A stretch of 64,000 nt of DNA from Sphingobium sp. WTD-1 (GTDB lineage Bacteria; Pseudomonadota; Alphaproteobacteria; Sphingomonadales; Sphingomonadaceae), in NCBI RefSeq assembly GCF_030128825.1, contig NZ_CP119127.1, positions 1,364,001 through 1,428,000 on the forward strand. Reading direction: 5' to 3'. Below the pieces are notes generated by a model. It was not told the origin of the DNA and searched no databases. It saw only the letters and a list, made by a program, of their open reading frames with translations. Each line of letters starts with the position of its first letter. The stretch's first letter is position 1. Made by a program: the position numbers and the translations under genes. This document shows positions 43,280 through 51,243 of this stretch, piece by piece.

Positions 43280-43660
43280 ATGGCCCAGGGTAGCGCCCAT
43301 ATCGGCAAGGACCGGTATCGCACGGAGATCGTCGTCGGCGGTCATGCCATCACCGCCGACGAGCCGGAGGCGCTGGGCGGCGCCAATCTTGGCCCGGCCC
43401 CCTATGACCTGCTGCTGGCGGCGCTGGGGGCCTGCACCGCGATCACGCTGCGCATGTATGCGGAAAAGAAGGGCTGGCCGCTTGAATCGCTCGACGTGGC
43501 GCTGCGCCTGTCGGGCAAGGAGGAAAAGCGTATCGACCGGACACTGGCGATCGTCGGGCTGGACGCGGAGCAACGGGCACGGCTGGCCGATGTCGCCGAG
43601 CGGACCCCGGTCACCCTGACCTTGAAGCAGGGCCTGCCGATCGCGACGACGCTGGCCTGA
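43280..43660 (+). CDS. OsmC-family protein lacking the second cysteine
   Basis: 126 residues of the OsmC/Ohr fold (EALGGANLGPAPYDLLLAALGACTAITLRMYAEKKGWPLESLDVALRL). The first redox Cys is Cys52 in GACTAIT. The second would be expected in a 'C-P-V' motif near the end, where this protein reads ERTPVTLTL with Thr109. The family reduces organic peroxides with both Cys; this member may use one Cys or have another role. It starts 11 bases after the pirin gene. It converges on the phosphatase gene. Confidence 0.88.
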   Translation: MAQGSAHIGKDRYRTEIVVGGHAITADEPEALGGANLGPAPYDLLLAALGACTAITLRMYAEKKGWPLESLDVALRLSGKEEKRIDRTLAIVGLDAEQRARLADVAERTPVTLTLKQGLPIATTLA

Positions 43661-43679
43661 TCGCGTTGGTGGTCAGGCC
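43654..43679. terminator. Shared hairpin of OsmC and phosphatase genes
   Basis: GGCCTGA at 43654-43660 pairs with TCAGGCC at 43673-43679. It holds both stop codons of two convergent genes. Short stem, weak evidence. Confidence 0.4.
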
Positions 43680-44137
43680 TGGAGCCTGGTCACGATCGCC
43701 CTGGCGGCGCGGGTGACATCGTCCCAGGTGATGTCGAAACCGGCATCAATGCCATAATAGGGGTCGGTGACCCCGCTGCCTTCCCACCCCGGTACCAGGT
43801 CCATCAGCAGCGACAGGCTGGCGGTGCCATCGGCGGGGCGGATGCGGCGCAGATTGGCGAGATTGTCGCTGTCGAGCGCGAAGATATGGGTGAAGCGGTG
43901 GAAATCCGCTGGCTTCGCCTGTCGCCCGCGATAGCCACTGATGTCGATGCCATGGCGCCGCGCCACCGCCTGCGCGCGCGGATCGGGCGCATCGCCGACA
44001 TGCCAGTCGCCGGTGCCGGCCGAATCCACCACTATGTCCAGCCCGGCCTGTTCGGCCTCCGCTCGCAGCGCAGCTTCGGCGAGCGGGGAGCGACAGATAT
44101 TGCCGAGGCAGACGAACAGGACCGACGCCTGCGTCAT
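43673..44137 (-). CDS. Low-molecular-weight protein tyrosine phosphatase
   Basis: 154 residues. The CX5R active loop is in LFVCLGNICRSPLAE (Cys10, Arg16), and the general acid Asp is in the conserved TDPYYG. Full length. LMW-PTPs remove phosphate from tyrosine residues, often of exopolysaccharide kinases, but no such kinase lies nearby. Its start overlaps the stop of the upstream HerA-like ATPase gene by four bases. Confidence 0.95.
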   Translation of the reverse strand: MTQASVLFVCLGNICRSPLAEAALRAEAEQAGLDIVVDSAGTGDWHVGDAPDPRAQAVARRHGIDISGYRGRQAKPADFHRFTHIFALDSDNLANLRRIRPADGTASLSLLMDLVPGWEGSGVTDPYYGIDAGFDITWDDVTRAARAIVTRLQA

Positions 44138-45582
44138 TCGGCAGCGGCCGTGCTGAGGCCGAGCGCGGGGATACCGATCGAGCGGCGGCCGCCGAAATCG
44201 GTGCGTGCCACGATCACGCCCAGCTTCTCCATATATTCGATCAACCGGCGGACGCGGCCGGGCGAACTGGTGCCATAGGCGCGGGCCAGCACCGTGTCCT
44301 CGGGGCAGGGCTCGCCCTCCATCGCCGCACGGGCGATCAGCAGGAAGGGCGCCAGCATATCTTCGGGCACCGGATCGGCGGCGCGGATCGGCTCTTCCCA
44401 GCGCGGGTCGGCCGAATCGCTCATGCCGGCGAGCGCCATGGCGAAGCGCTTGCGGAAGGCGGGCAGGTCGAGCGGCGGCTTGCGCAGCCCCTTCATCCGG
44501 CAGCGGACGCCGAAATCCTGGAACAGAGCGGCGACGCTGGGCACCGCGTCGCCCAGATCAGCGACGATCTCGTCCAGAACGGCGATCACGATCGGCTCAT
44601 TCTCGCCGAAATCCAGCTCCGGCGCGGCGGGCTTGGCCGACGGCACATCGGCAAGCTGGCGCATGATCTCCTCGGCCGGGCGTGCCGGCGGTTCGGCGCG
44701 GGGCGGGGGCGGCGGCATCGATTCTTCCTCGACCCGCGCGAACAGCAATTCCTGAAAATCCTCGCCGGTGGTGATCGGCGGCGGCATCAGCTTGTGGGTG
44801 CCGCCGCGCGTGCCGGTCTTCACCGCCCCGATCTTCACCGCCACCGGGCGGCGCGCGATCGCCGGGCCAAGGCCCAGGAAACGGCCACGCTCCAGATCGC
44901 GGATCTGCTCCGCCTGGCGGCGCTCCATGCCCAGCAGGTCGGCGGCGCGGGCCATGTCGATGTCCAGGAAGGTGCGGCCCATCAGGAAGTTGGATGCTTC
45001 GGCCGCGACATTCTTGGCCAGTTTGGCCAGGCGCTGGGTGGCGATGACGCCGGCCAGGCCGCGCTTGCGGCCACGACACATCAGGTTGGTCATGGCCGCG
45101 AGCGACAGGCGCCGGGCCTCGTCCGACACGTCGCCGGCGGCGACCGGCGCGAACATCTGCGCCTCGTCCACCACCACCAAAGCGGGATACCAATGGTCGC
45201 GCGGCGCATCGAACAGGGTCGACAGGAAGGTCGCGGCGCAGCGCATCTGCGCTTCCAGTTCCAGCGACTCGAGGCTCAGCACCACCGAGGCGCGATGTTC
45301 GCGGATGCGGGCCGCCATCTTGACGATCTCGCGCTCATTATAGTCGCCGGCATCGATCACGACATGGCCATATTCGTCGGCCAGGGTGACGAAATCGCCT
45401 TCCGGGTCGATCACCACCTGCTGCACCATCGGCGCGCTTTCCTCCAGCAGGCGGCGCAGAAGGTGCGACTTGCCCGACCCGGAATTGCCCTGGACGAGCA
45501 GACGGGTGGCAAGCAGTTCCTCGACATCGACCAGCACGGGATTGCCCGTGCCGTCATTTCCTATGCTGATGCTGGCGGTCAC
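44134..45582 (-). CDS. HerA-like / DUF853-type ATP-binding protein
   Basis: 482 residues from GTG 45582 with AAAGGA upstream. The Walker A motif QGNSGSGKSHLLRR is at about 31-43, Walker B is ALVVVDEAQMFAP, and a later part ATNLMCRGRKRGLAGVIATQRLAKL resembles HerA/FtsK-type motors. A Pro-rich linker (about 300-320) leads to a C-terminal domain with winged-helix character (LARAYGTSSPGRVRRLIEYMEKLGVI). The frame remains open far upstream, but this is antisense to ppc. The role is uncertain: DNA handling is inferred. Coupled to the phosphatase gene. Confidence 0.85.
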   Translation of the reverse strand: MTASISIGNDGTGNPVLVDVEELLATRLLVQGNSGSGKSHLLRRLLEESAPMVQQVVIDPEGDFVTLADEYGHVVIDAGDYNEREIVKMAARIREHRASVVLSLESLELEAQMRCAATFLSTLFDAPRDHWYPALVVVDEAQMFAPVAAGDVSDEARRLSLAAMTNLMCRGRKRGLAGVIATQRLAKLAKNVAAEASNFLMGRTFLDIDMARAADLLGMERRQAEQIRDLERGRFLGLGPAIARRPVAVKIGAVKTGTRGGTHKLMPPPITTGEDFQELLFARVEEESMPPPPPRAEPPARPAEEIMRQLADVPSAKPAAPELDFGENEPIVIAVLDEIVADLGDAVPSVAALFQDFGVRCRMKGLRKPPLDLPAFRKRFAMALAGMSDSADPRWEEPIRAADPVPEDMLAPFLLIARAAMEGEPCPEDTVLARAYGTSSPGRVRRLIEYMEKLGVIVARTDFGGRRSIGIPALGLSTAAAE

Positions 45583-45696
45583 GAACGTCCTTTGGCCCAG
45601 CCTGTGGCCTGCGCGCAACCCGTATTGGGCAGTTTGCCAGCGTTGGCCGCGTAATATCTTGACCATCTGATTGTTGCGGTGCAGCATCGATCCATC

Positions 45697-48399
45697 ATGG
45701 AGAGCATAAACCCCGCCCAATCCGCGCCTGCGATCACGCAGAATCCCGACATCCGTTATCTGGGACGCCTGTTGGGCGATGTCATTCGGGCATATGGTGG
45801 GGAGAAGCTCTACAAGCAGACCGAATATATCCGCTCCGCCTCGGTCGACCGTGCGCGCGGGTTGCAAGGCGCTGACCTGACCGACACGGGCCTGGATGCC
45901 CTCAATCTCGACGACACGCTCAACTTCACCCGCGGCTTCATGCTGTTCTCGATGCTCGCCAATCTGGCCGAGGATCGGCAGGGCGTGGCGGCGGAACCCG
46001 GCGCCGATGTCGCGTCGGCGGTGGCCAGGCTCGAATCGCATGGCATCGGCAAGGATGCGGTGCTGGAATTGCTGTCGCACAGCCTGATCGTGCCGGTGCT
46101 GACCGCCCACCCGACCGAGGTGCGGCGCAAGAGCATGATCGATCACAAGAATCGCATCGCCGACCTGATGCAGCTGAAGGATGCCGGGCGGACCGAGACG
46201 GATGACGGCGAGAATCTGGACGAGGCGATCTTCCGCCAGATCGCGCTGCTGTGGCAGACGCGGCCGCTGCGTCGCGAAAAGCTGTTCGTGCAGGACGAGA
46301 TCGACAATGTCCTGACCTATTTCCGCGACATCTTCCTGCCGACGCTGCCGGCGCTCTACGGCCGGTGGGAGCGGGTGCTGGGCGCACGGCCGCACAGCTT
46401 CCTGCGGGTCGGCAACTGGATCGGCGGCGACCGTGACGGCAACCCGTTCGTCCAGGCGCCGCAGCTGCGATCGGCACTGGGCCGCGGCTGCGAGGCGGCG
46501 CTGGCCTATTATATGGAATCGATCCATGCGCTGGGCGCGGAATTGTCGGTCTCGACCGAACTCGCCCATGTGCCCGAAGCGGTGCTGGCGCTGGCGGAGG
46601 CGAGCGGCGACGCATCGCCCAGCCGGCAGGACGAGCCCTACCGCCGGGCCATTTCGGGCATTTATGCGCGACTGGCGACCACCTATGTCCATCTGGTCGG
46701 CAAGGCCCCGCCGCGCCCGTCGGCGCTGAAGGGCGAGCCTTACGCCGCGCCGGGCGATTTCCGCCGCGACCTCGTCACCGTGGCACAGGGGCTGGCGAGC
46801 GAGGGTGATGGCGCGCTGTCGACCGGCGGCGCGCTCGGCCGGCTGATCCGCGCGGTCGAAACCTTCGGCTTCCATCTCGCCACGCTCGACATGCGGCAGA
46901 ATAGCGACGTGCATCAGCGCGTGGTCGCCGAACTGCTGAAGGTCGCCGGGGTCGAGGCGGATTATGCCGGGCTCGACGAATTTGCCCGCATCGCCCTGTT
47001 GCGCAGGGAACTGGCGACCAACCGGCCGCTCGGCACGCGCTTTGCCGAATATTCCGGCGAAACGGCGTCGGAACTGGCGATCGTCCATGCCGCCGCCGAG
47101 GCGCACCGCACCTATGGGCCGCAGTGCATCACCCATTATATCATTTCCAAGGCCGAAAGCGTGTCCGACATGCTGGAAGTCAATATCCTGCTGAAGGAAG
47201 CCGGGCTGTGGCGCGCGCCGGAAAATGGCGACCCGGCCAAGGCGGCGATCATGTCGATCCCGCTGTTCGAGACGATCGGCGACCTTGAGGCCGCGCCCAA
47301 GATCATGACCGCCTATTTCGGCCTGCCCGAAATTGCCGGGGTGGTGCAGGCGCGCGGCCATCAGGAAGTGATGATCGGCTATTCCGACAGCAACAAGGAT
47401 GGCGGCTACATCACCTCGACCTGGAGCCTCTACAAGGCGAGCCAGGCGCTGGAGCCGGTCTTCGCCGAGGCCGGGGCGGCGATGCAGCTGTTCCATGGTC
47501 GGGGCGGCGCGGTCGGGCGTGGCGGTGGTTCGGCGTTCAAGGCGATCCAGGCGCAGCCGCGCGGCAGCGTGCAGGGGCGCATTCGCATCACCGAACAGGG
47601 CGAGGTGATCGCTGCCAAGTTCGGCACGCGCGACGTGGCGATGACCAATCTGGAAGCGATGACCAGCGCGACCCTGCTCGCCAGCCTGGAACCCGAGGGC
47701 GTGTCGGCGAAGGATGCCGCCCGCTTTGCCGCGGCGATGGACGAACTGTCGAAGAACGCCTTCACCGCCTATCGCGACCTGGTCTACGGCACCGATGGGT
47801 TCAAGGAATTCTTCCGCCAGCTCACCCCGATCCAGGAAATTTCCGGTCTCAAGATCGGGTCGCGCCCGGCGAGCCGGACCAAGAGCACCGCGATCGAGGA
47901 TCTGCGCGCCATTCCCTGGGTGTTCAGCTGGGCACAGGCCCGCGTGATGCTGCCGGGCTGGTATGGCTTTGGCCATGCGATCGCCGCGTTCGAGGACAAG
48001 GCGCTGCTGGCCGACATGGCGCAGCATTGGTCCTTCCTGCAGTCGGCGCTGGCCAATCTGGAGATGGTGCTGGCCAAGTCGGACCTCGGCATTGCGGCGC
48101 GATATTTGCCGCTGGTCGAGGACCAGGCCAAGGCGGAAACGCTGTTCGGGCGTATCCGCGAAGGCTGGTCGCTGACCCATGATGGGCTGCTGGCCGCCAC
48201 CGGCCAGTCGCGCCTGCTGGAACGGAGCCCGACGACCGAGACGTCGATCCGGCTGCGGCTTCCCTATATCGAGCCGCTCAATCTGTTGCAGGTGGAACTG
48301 CTCAAGCGCTATCGTGCCGGCGAGGATGATGCCCGGATCAAGGAAGGCATCGAACTGTCGATCAACGCGATCGCGACCGCGCTGCGCAACAGCGGCTGA
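45697..48399 (+). CDS. ppc: Phosphoenolpyruvate carboxylase
   Basis: 900 residues from ATG 45697; a GTG at 45679 is possible. It makes oxaloacetate from PEP and bicarbonate to refill the TCA cycle. Signatures visible: VLTAHPTEVRRKS (with catalytic His), GNWIGGDRDGNPFV, IGYSDSNKDGGYITSTW, LFHGRGGAVGRGGG. The end IATALRNSG matches the family's conserved C-terminal Asn-Ser/Thr-Gly. Followed by a strong terminator. Confidence 0.97.
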   Translation: MESINPAQSAPAITQNPDIRYLGRLLGDVIRAYGGEKLYKQTEYIRSASVDRARGLQGADLTDTGLDALNLDDTLNFTRGFMLFSMLANLAEDRQGVAAEPGADVASAVARLESHGIGKDAVLELLSHSLIVPVLTAHPTEVRRKSMIDHKNRIADLMQLKDAGRTETDDGENLDEAIFRQIALLWQTRPLRREKLFVQDEIDNVLTYFRDIFLPTLPALYGRWERVLGARPHSFLRVGNWIGGDRDGNPFVQAPQLRSALGRGCEAALAYYMESIHALGAELSVSTELAHVPEAVLALAEASGDASPSRQDEPYRRAISGIYARLATTYVHLVGKAPPRPSALKGEPYAAPGDFRRDLVTVAQGLASEGDGALSTGGALGRLIRAVETFGFHLATLDMRQNSDVHQRVVAELLKVAGVEADYAGLDEFARIALLRRELATNRPLGTRFAEYSGETASELAIVHAAAEAHRTYGPQCITHYIISKAESVSDMLEVNILLKEAGLWRAPENGDPAKAAIMSIPLFETIGDLEAAPKIMTAYFGLPEIAGVVQARGHQEVMIGYSDSNKDGGYITSTWSLYKASQALEPVFAEAGAAMQLFHGRGGAVGRGGGSAFKAIQAQPRGSVQGRIRITEQGEVIAAKFGTRDVAMTNLEAMTSATLLASLEPEGVSAKDAARFAAAMDELSKNAFTAYRDLVYGTDGFKEFFRQLTPIQEISGLKIGSRPASRTKSTAIEDLRAIPWVFSWAQARVMLPGWYGFGHAIAAFEDKALLADMAQHWSFLQSALANLEMVLAKSDLGIAARYLPLVEDQAKAETLFGRIREGWSLTHDGLLAATGQSRLLERSPTTETSIRLRLPYIEPLNLLQVELLKRYRAGEDDARIKEGIELSINAIATALRNSG

Positions 48400-48408
48400 G
48401 TTGGAACG

Positions 48409-48445
48409 CTACGGAGCGGGTGGGGATGGCCGACCCGCTCCGTAG
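48409..48445 (+). terminator. Terminator of ppc
   Basis: CTACGGAGCGGGT at 48409-48421 pairs perfectly (13 bases) with ACCCGCTCCGTAG at 48433-48445, followed by GATTT. It begins 10 bases after the stop codon. Confidence 0.8.
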
Positions 48446-48453
48446 GATTTGCC

Positions 48454-48511
48454 GCGCTTAACTTCGCACATTTCCCGCACATTTCGATCTTATCGATCAA
48501 TTGTGGGAAAT
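48454..48511 (-). repeat. Conserved intergenic element, copy 2 (between ppc and GNAT gene)
   Basis: The 31-base block at 48454-48484 is the exact reverse complement of the block at 15417-15447; the ATTTCCC half lies 20 bases further, as in copy 1. It sits between two convergent genes, so it cannot be a promoter for either one. This argues for a dispersed element, an sRNA, or a protein-binding site. Confidence 0.7.
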
Positions 48512-48578
48512 CATGTTGCGAGCCGCCAGCCGGTCCATTCCCCTTATAGCATCGCTTCGCTGGATAGGACAGGCGCGG

Positions 48579-49493
48579 TCAGGGATGGAGGGCGATGCGC
48601 CAGGTCTCGCCCTCGATCGGGTCGCCGAAGACGGTGTGGACGTCGCTCGATACGCAGACGAAGCCATGCCGGGCATAGATGCGGCGCGCAGGTTCCAATA
48701 TCTTGTGCGTCCAGAGGGTGACGGCGCGATAATGTTTGTCGCGGGCGAATTGCAGGCAGTTGGCGACCAGCGCGTCACCAATGCCGCGCCGCCGGGCAAA
48801 GGGCTCGACATGGAGCAGGCGCAGCCGGGCGAGGCCGTCGCCCTCGTCGGTCAGGAATATCGCGCCCGCCATGACGCCGTCGATCTCCGCGATCCAGCAT
48901 TGTTCGCGATCCGGCTTGAAGTCGCGCAGGAAGGCGGCGACGGTTTCGGCCTCCAGCGTTTCGAGCGGCCGGCCCCAGCCATGGCTGGCGGCGTAGAGGA
49001 TCGACTGGCGGGTGACGACCTGGCTGACCTCGCCGGTGCGGAAGGGGCGGATGGTGAAGGGGCCGCCGCTGGCGGGATCGAGCAACAGCCGGGCGCGGGT
49101 GAGCGCCTGGAGCAGATCCTGCTGCTCGACGCTGTCGAGCCGGTCCAGATCCTGGGCGACGACGGCGCGCTGGCGGCTGTCGATCTGCTCGAAGGCGGCG
49201 CGGCCGGCGGTGGTGAGGCGGATCGGACGGACGCGGGCGTCGGCCGCTTCCTGATCACGGACGATCCACTCCTTCTTCTCGAAACGCGCGATCATGCGGC
49301 TCAGATAGCCGCGATCCAGGTCCAGTTCGGCCTGGAGCGTGCTGGCCAGCACCGGTTCCAGCCGGGCGATCTCGAACAGCAGCCGCGCCTCGGGCAGGTT
49401 GGCGTCGCTGTCGAGGAAGCGCGCGTCGATCGCCCCCACATGGCGGGTGAAGAAGCGGTTGAAGGTGCGGATGGTTGCAATGGCCTGTTCCAT
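48579..49493 (-). CDS. MarR-type regulator fused to GNAT acetyltransferase
   Basis: 304 residues. The MarR winged HTH is N-terminal (about 1-145: LASTLQAELDLDRGYLSRMIARFEKKEWIVRD, DARVRPIRLTTAG). The GNAT domain is C-terminal (about 150-304: CWIAEIDGVMAGAIFL, LLHVEPFARRRGIGDALVANCLQFARD with the acetyl-CoA motif RRRGIG, then ARRIYARHGFV). Such fusions regulate themselves and modify small molecules or proteins; the substrate is unknown. A perfect palindrome sits just upstream. Confidence 0.92.
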   Translation of the reverse strand: MEQAIATIRTFNRFFTRHVGAIDARFLDSDANLPEARLLFEIARLEPVLASTLQAELDLDRGYLSRMIARFEKKEWIVRDQEAADARVRPIRLTTAGRAAFEQIDSRQRAVVAQDLDRLDSVEQQDLLQALTRARLLLDPASGGPFTIRPFRTGEVSQVVTRQSILYAASHGWGRPLETLEAETVAAFLRDFKPDREQCWIAEIDGVMAGAIFLTDEGDGLARLRLLHVEPFARRRGIGDALVANCLQFARDKHYRAVTLWTHKILEPARRIYARHGFVCVSSDVHTVFGDPIEGETWRIALHP

Positions 49494-49514
49494 GCCGATG
49501 CTTCAGCATGGATT

Positions 49515-49529
49515 GTTGACGCAGTCAAC
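49515..49529 (-). promoter_or_regulatory. Palindromic MarR-type operator
   Basis: GTTGAC-GCA-GTCAAC is a perfect six-base inverted repeat 22 bases upstream of the MarR-GNAT start, where a MarR protein would block its own promoter. Confidence 0.65.
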
Positions 49530-49548
49530 TATATTGGAACAGGCGAAT

Positions 49549-49643
49549 GCGGGACGGCCGCAGTCCATGGCCGTCCCGCACCCCAGATCCCTCGGCAGAG
49601 GGATGAAGCCTTGGCAGATGGGCCGATCCCTGACCGGCCCATC
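49549..49643 (-). terminator. Three tandem hairpins after the barrel gene
   Basis: GCGGGACGGCC/GGCCGTCCCGC (49549-49579), ATCCCT/AGGGAT (about 49587-49604) and GATGGGCCG/CGGCCCATC (49617-49643). All lie between the leftward barrel gene and the next leftward gene. The number of hairpins is unusual, but each may act as a terminator or RNA stability element. Confidence 0.6.
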
Positions 49644-49654
49644 CGTTCATGCGA

Positions 49655-50209
49655 TCAATATTTGACGACGACGCCGGCCATCGGGCGGATCGAATGGAAA
49701 TTGCCGGTCGTGTCGGCCTGGACGCGCAGGCGGACATTGCTGCGCTCGGCCGAGCTGCCAAGGTCGGCGGGCGACAGTTCGAGGCCCGCGCCATAGGTCA
49801 TGCCATGATAGTCGCGGCTATCCTTGCCCAGCGCATCGAAATTGGTCCACTGATAGCCGACCTTGCCGAAGAACATGCTGTCCTTGCCGGCCTTCACGCC
49901 GACGCGGCCGGCCGCGCCATATTCCCAGTCGATGTCGCCGCTGACGCCCTTGGACACGGTGCCTTCGACGCCCAGCACGAGCGGGCCGGCGACATTATAG
50001 TTCACGCCCGCGACGCCTTCGACCATGCGGCCCTTGTAGCCGACGGGGGGAATACCCTCCTTGCTGGTCTCGCTGTCATAGTTATGCACGCCCGCCATCA
50101 CGCCGACATAGGGTTCGATGCGGCGGGTGGAGCTGCTGTCTTCCTGCGCCATGGCGGCGGCAGGCAACAGGGTGGCGGCAGCAACTGCCGTGAAAAGCAG
50201 TGTCTTCAT
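49655..50209 (-). CDS. Outer-membrane beta-barrel (porin-like) protein
   Basis: 184 residues with signal peptide KTLLFTAVAAATLLPAAAMAQ. Alternating beta strands (IEPYVGVMAGVHNYDS, VEGVAGVNYNVAGPLVLGVEGTVSKG, FFGKVGYQWTNFDAL) end in MAGVVVKY, with an aromatic at the end, as in small eight-strand OmpA/OmpW-like barrels. No ligand can be predicted. It is divergent from the lipoprotein gene at 50525. Confidence 0.85.
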   Translation of the reverse strand: MKTLLFTAVAAATLLPAAAMAQEDSSSTRRIEPYVGVMAGVHNYDSETSKEGIPPVGYKGRMVEGVAGVNYNVAGPLVLGVEGTVSKGVSGDIDWEYGAAGRVGVKAGKDSMFFGKVGYQWTNFDALGKDSRDYHGMTYGAGLELSPADLGSSAERSNVRLRVQADTTGNFHSIRPMAGVVVKY

Positions 50210-50524
50210 GGGGGTGACCCTTTATCTGTTTCTGAAAATTGGGCCGGGGTGTGGACCCGCCGGCATGTCCCGTGCGCTGCAAGCGTCTGCGAGGACATGG
50301 GGCATCAATGGTCGGGGCCTGCGGAAGGTTTCCTGAACGAAATGCGAAATATTGCCCAGGCCATGATTATGTGTTGGAAACGACACGGTTTCTGTCAGGG
50401 GGATGAACGAAAGTCGCTTTTTCTGAACCACAGATAAATGCCCGATCTTGAACCGCTTTTCATTCACCGCCAATTCAACCGCGCGGCGTTAACCGGGGTC
50501 ATGAAGCATATGAGGAGACAGGCA
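50210..50524. other. Divergent regulatory region between barrel and lipoprotein genes
   Basis: 315 bases with no supportable gene. It must hold the two divergent promoters. A small frame from 50438 runs into the lipoprotein gene but has no site at its start. I see no clear operator. Confidence 0.5.
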
Positions 50525-51229
50525 ATGATGCGGACCGGATCACGATTCCTGGCTGCGCTTGGTCTCGCGAGCGCTATGGCCCTGGGGGGCTGCGCCTATG
50601 ATGACGGCTATGGCTATGGCGGCGTGAGCGTCGGGACCGGCTATTATGGCGGTGGCGGCTATTATGGCGACGGCTATTACGGGCCCTATGGCTATGCGCC
50701 CGGCGGCTATGGCGGCTGGTACAATGACTATTATTATCCCGGCAGCGGCTATTATGTCTATGATCGGGGCGGGACGCGGCATCGCTGGAACGATGGCCAG
50801 CGTCGCTACTGGGAAGCGCGCCGCAAGGATCGGCCGGGCAATGGTCGGCCCGGTGACGGCAGGCCCGGTTATGGGCGACCCGGTGATGGACGTCCGGGCT
50901 GGGATCGTCCCGGTGACGGGCGCCCCGATGGTAATCGGCCGGGGGACGGACGCCCTGGCGGTCGCCCCGGCTGGAATGGCGGTGATGGTCGGCCCAATGA
51001 CGGCAATTGGAACCGTCCGCGTCCGCCGCGCGGCAATGACACGCCGGGCCGTGGGCGTCCCGGCGCCAGCGGCGGCGACCAGCGTTATGTGCCGCAGCCT
51101 GGCCAGCGCCCGCCCCAGGCGAGCCGCCCGCCGCGCGACATGGGCGGCAGCGCCCGTCCGGCACCGCGCATGCGGACCGATGGCACAAGAGGCGGTGGGC
51201 GCGAACCGATCCGGACTCAGCCCAATTGA
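50525..51229 (+). CDS. Lipoprotein with Tyr/Gly-rich part and GRPGDGRPG repeats
   Basis: 234 residues from ATG 50525, with AGGAG upstream. The signal peptide ends in a lipobox (LGGCAY). Then comes a Gly/Tyr-rich region (YGYGGVSVGTGYYGGGGYYGDGYYG), a short folded part (TRHRWNDGQRRYWEARRKD), and a Gly-Arg-Pro-Asp repeat region. I recognise no enzyme domain. The repeats suggest an extended, basic surface or periplasmic segment. Coupled closely to the next lipoprotein gene. Confidence 0.8.
   Translation: MMRTGSRFLAALGLASAMALGGCAYDDGYGYGGVSVGTGYYGGGGYYGDGYYGPYGYAPGGYGGWYNDYYYPGSGYYVYDRGGTRHRWNDGQRRYWEARRKDRPGNGRPGDGRPGYGRPGDGRPGWDRPGDGRPDGNRPGDGRPGGRPGWNGGDGRPNDGNWNRPRPPRGNDTPGRGRPGASGGDQRYVPQPGQRPPQASRPPRDMGGSARPAPRMRTDGTRGGGREPIRTQPN
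50835..51000 (+). repeat. Degenerate tandem repeat (9-18 base unit) within lipoprotein gene
   Basis: A unit coding for GRPGDGRPG recurs with changes (GRPGYGRPG, GRPGWDRPG, GRPDGNRPG, GRPGGRPG). Such coding repeats can change number by slippage. Confidence 0.7.
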
Positions 51230-51243
51230 TGTGGGAGAAATCT

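Noticed and set aside
44134..48180. A single 1348-codon minus-strand frame
   Set aside because: Only the part to 45582 has protein features (Walker motifs). The rest is antisense to ppc and of a composition typical for shadow frames.
48501..49796. 431-codon plus-strand frame over the MarR-GNAT gene
   Set aside because: Antisense shadow; the minus-strand protein has clear MarR and GNAT domains.
49649..50437. 262-codon plus-strand frame over the barrel gene
   Set aside because: Antisense to a protein with signal peptide and barrel pattern; no domain itself.
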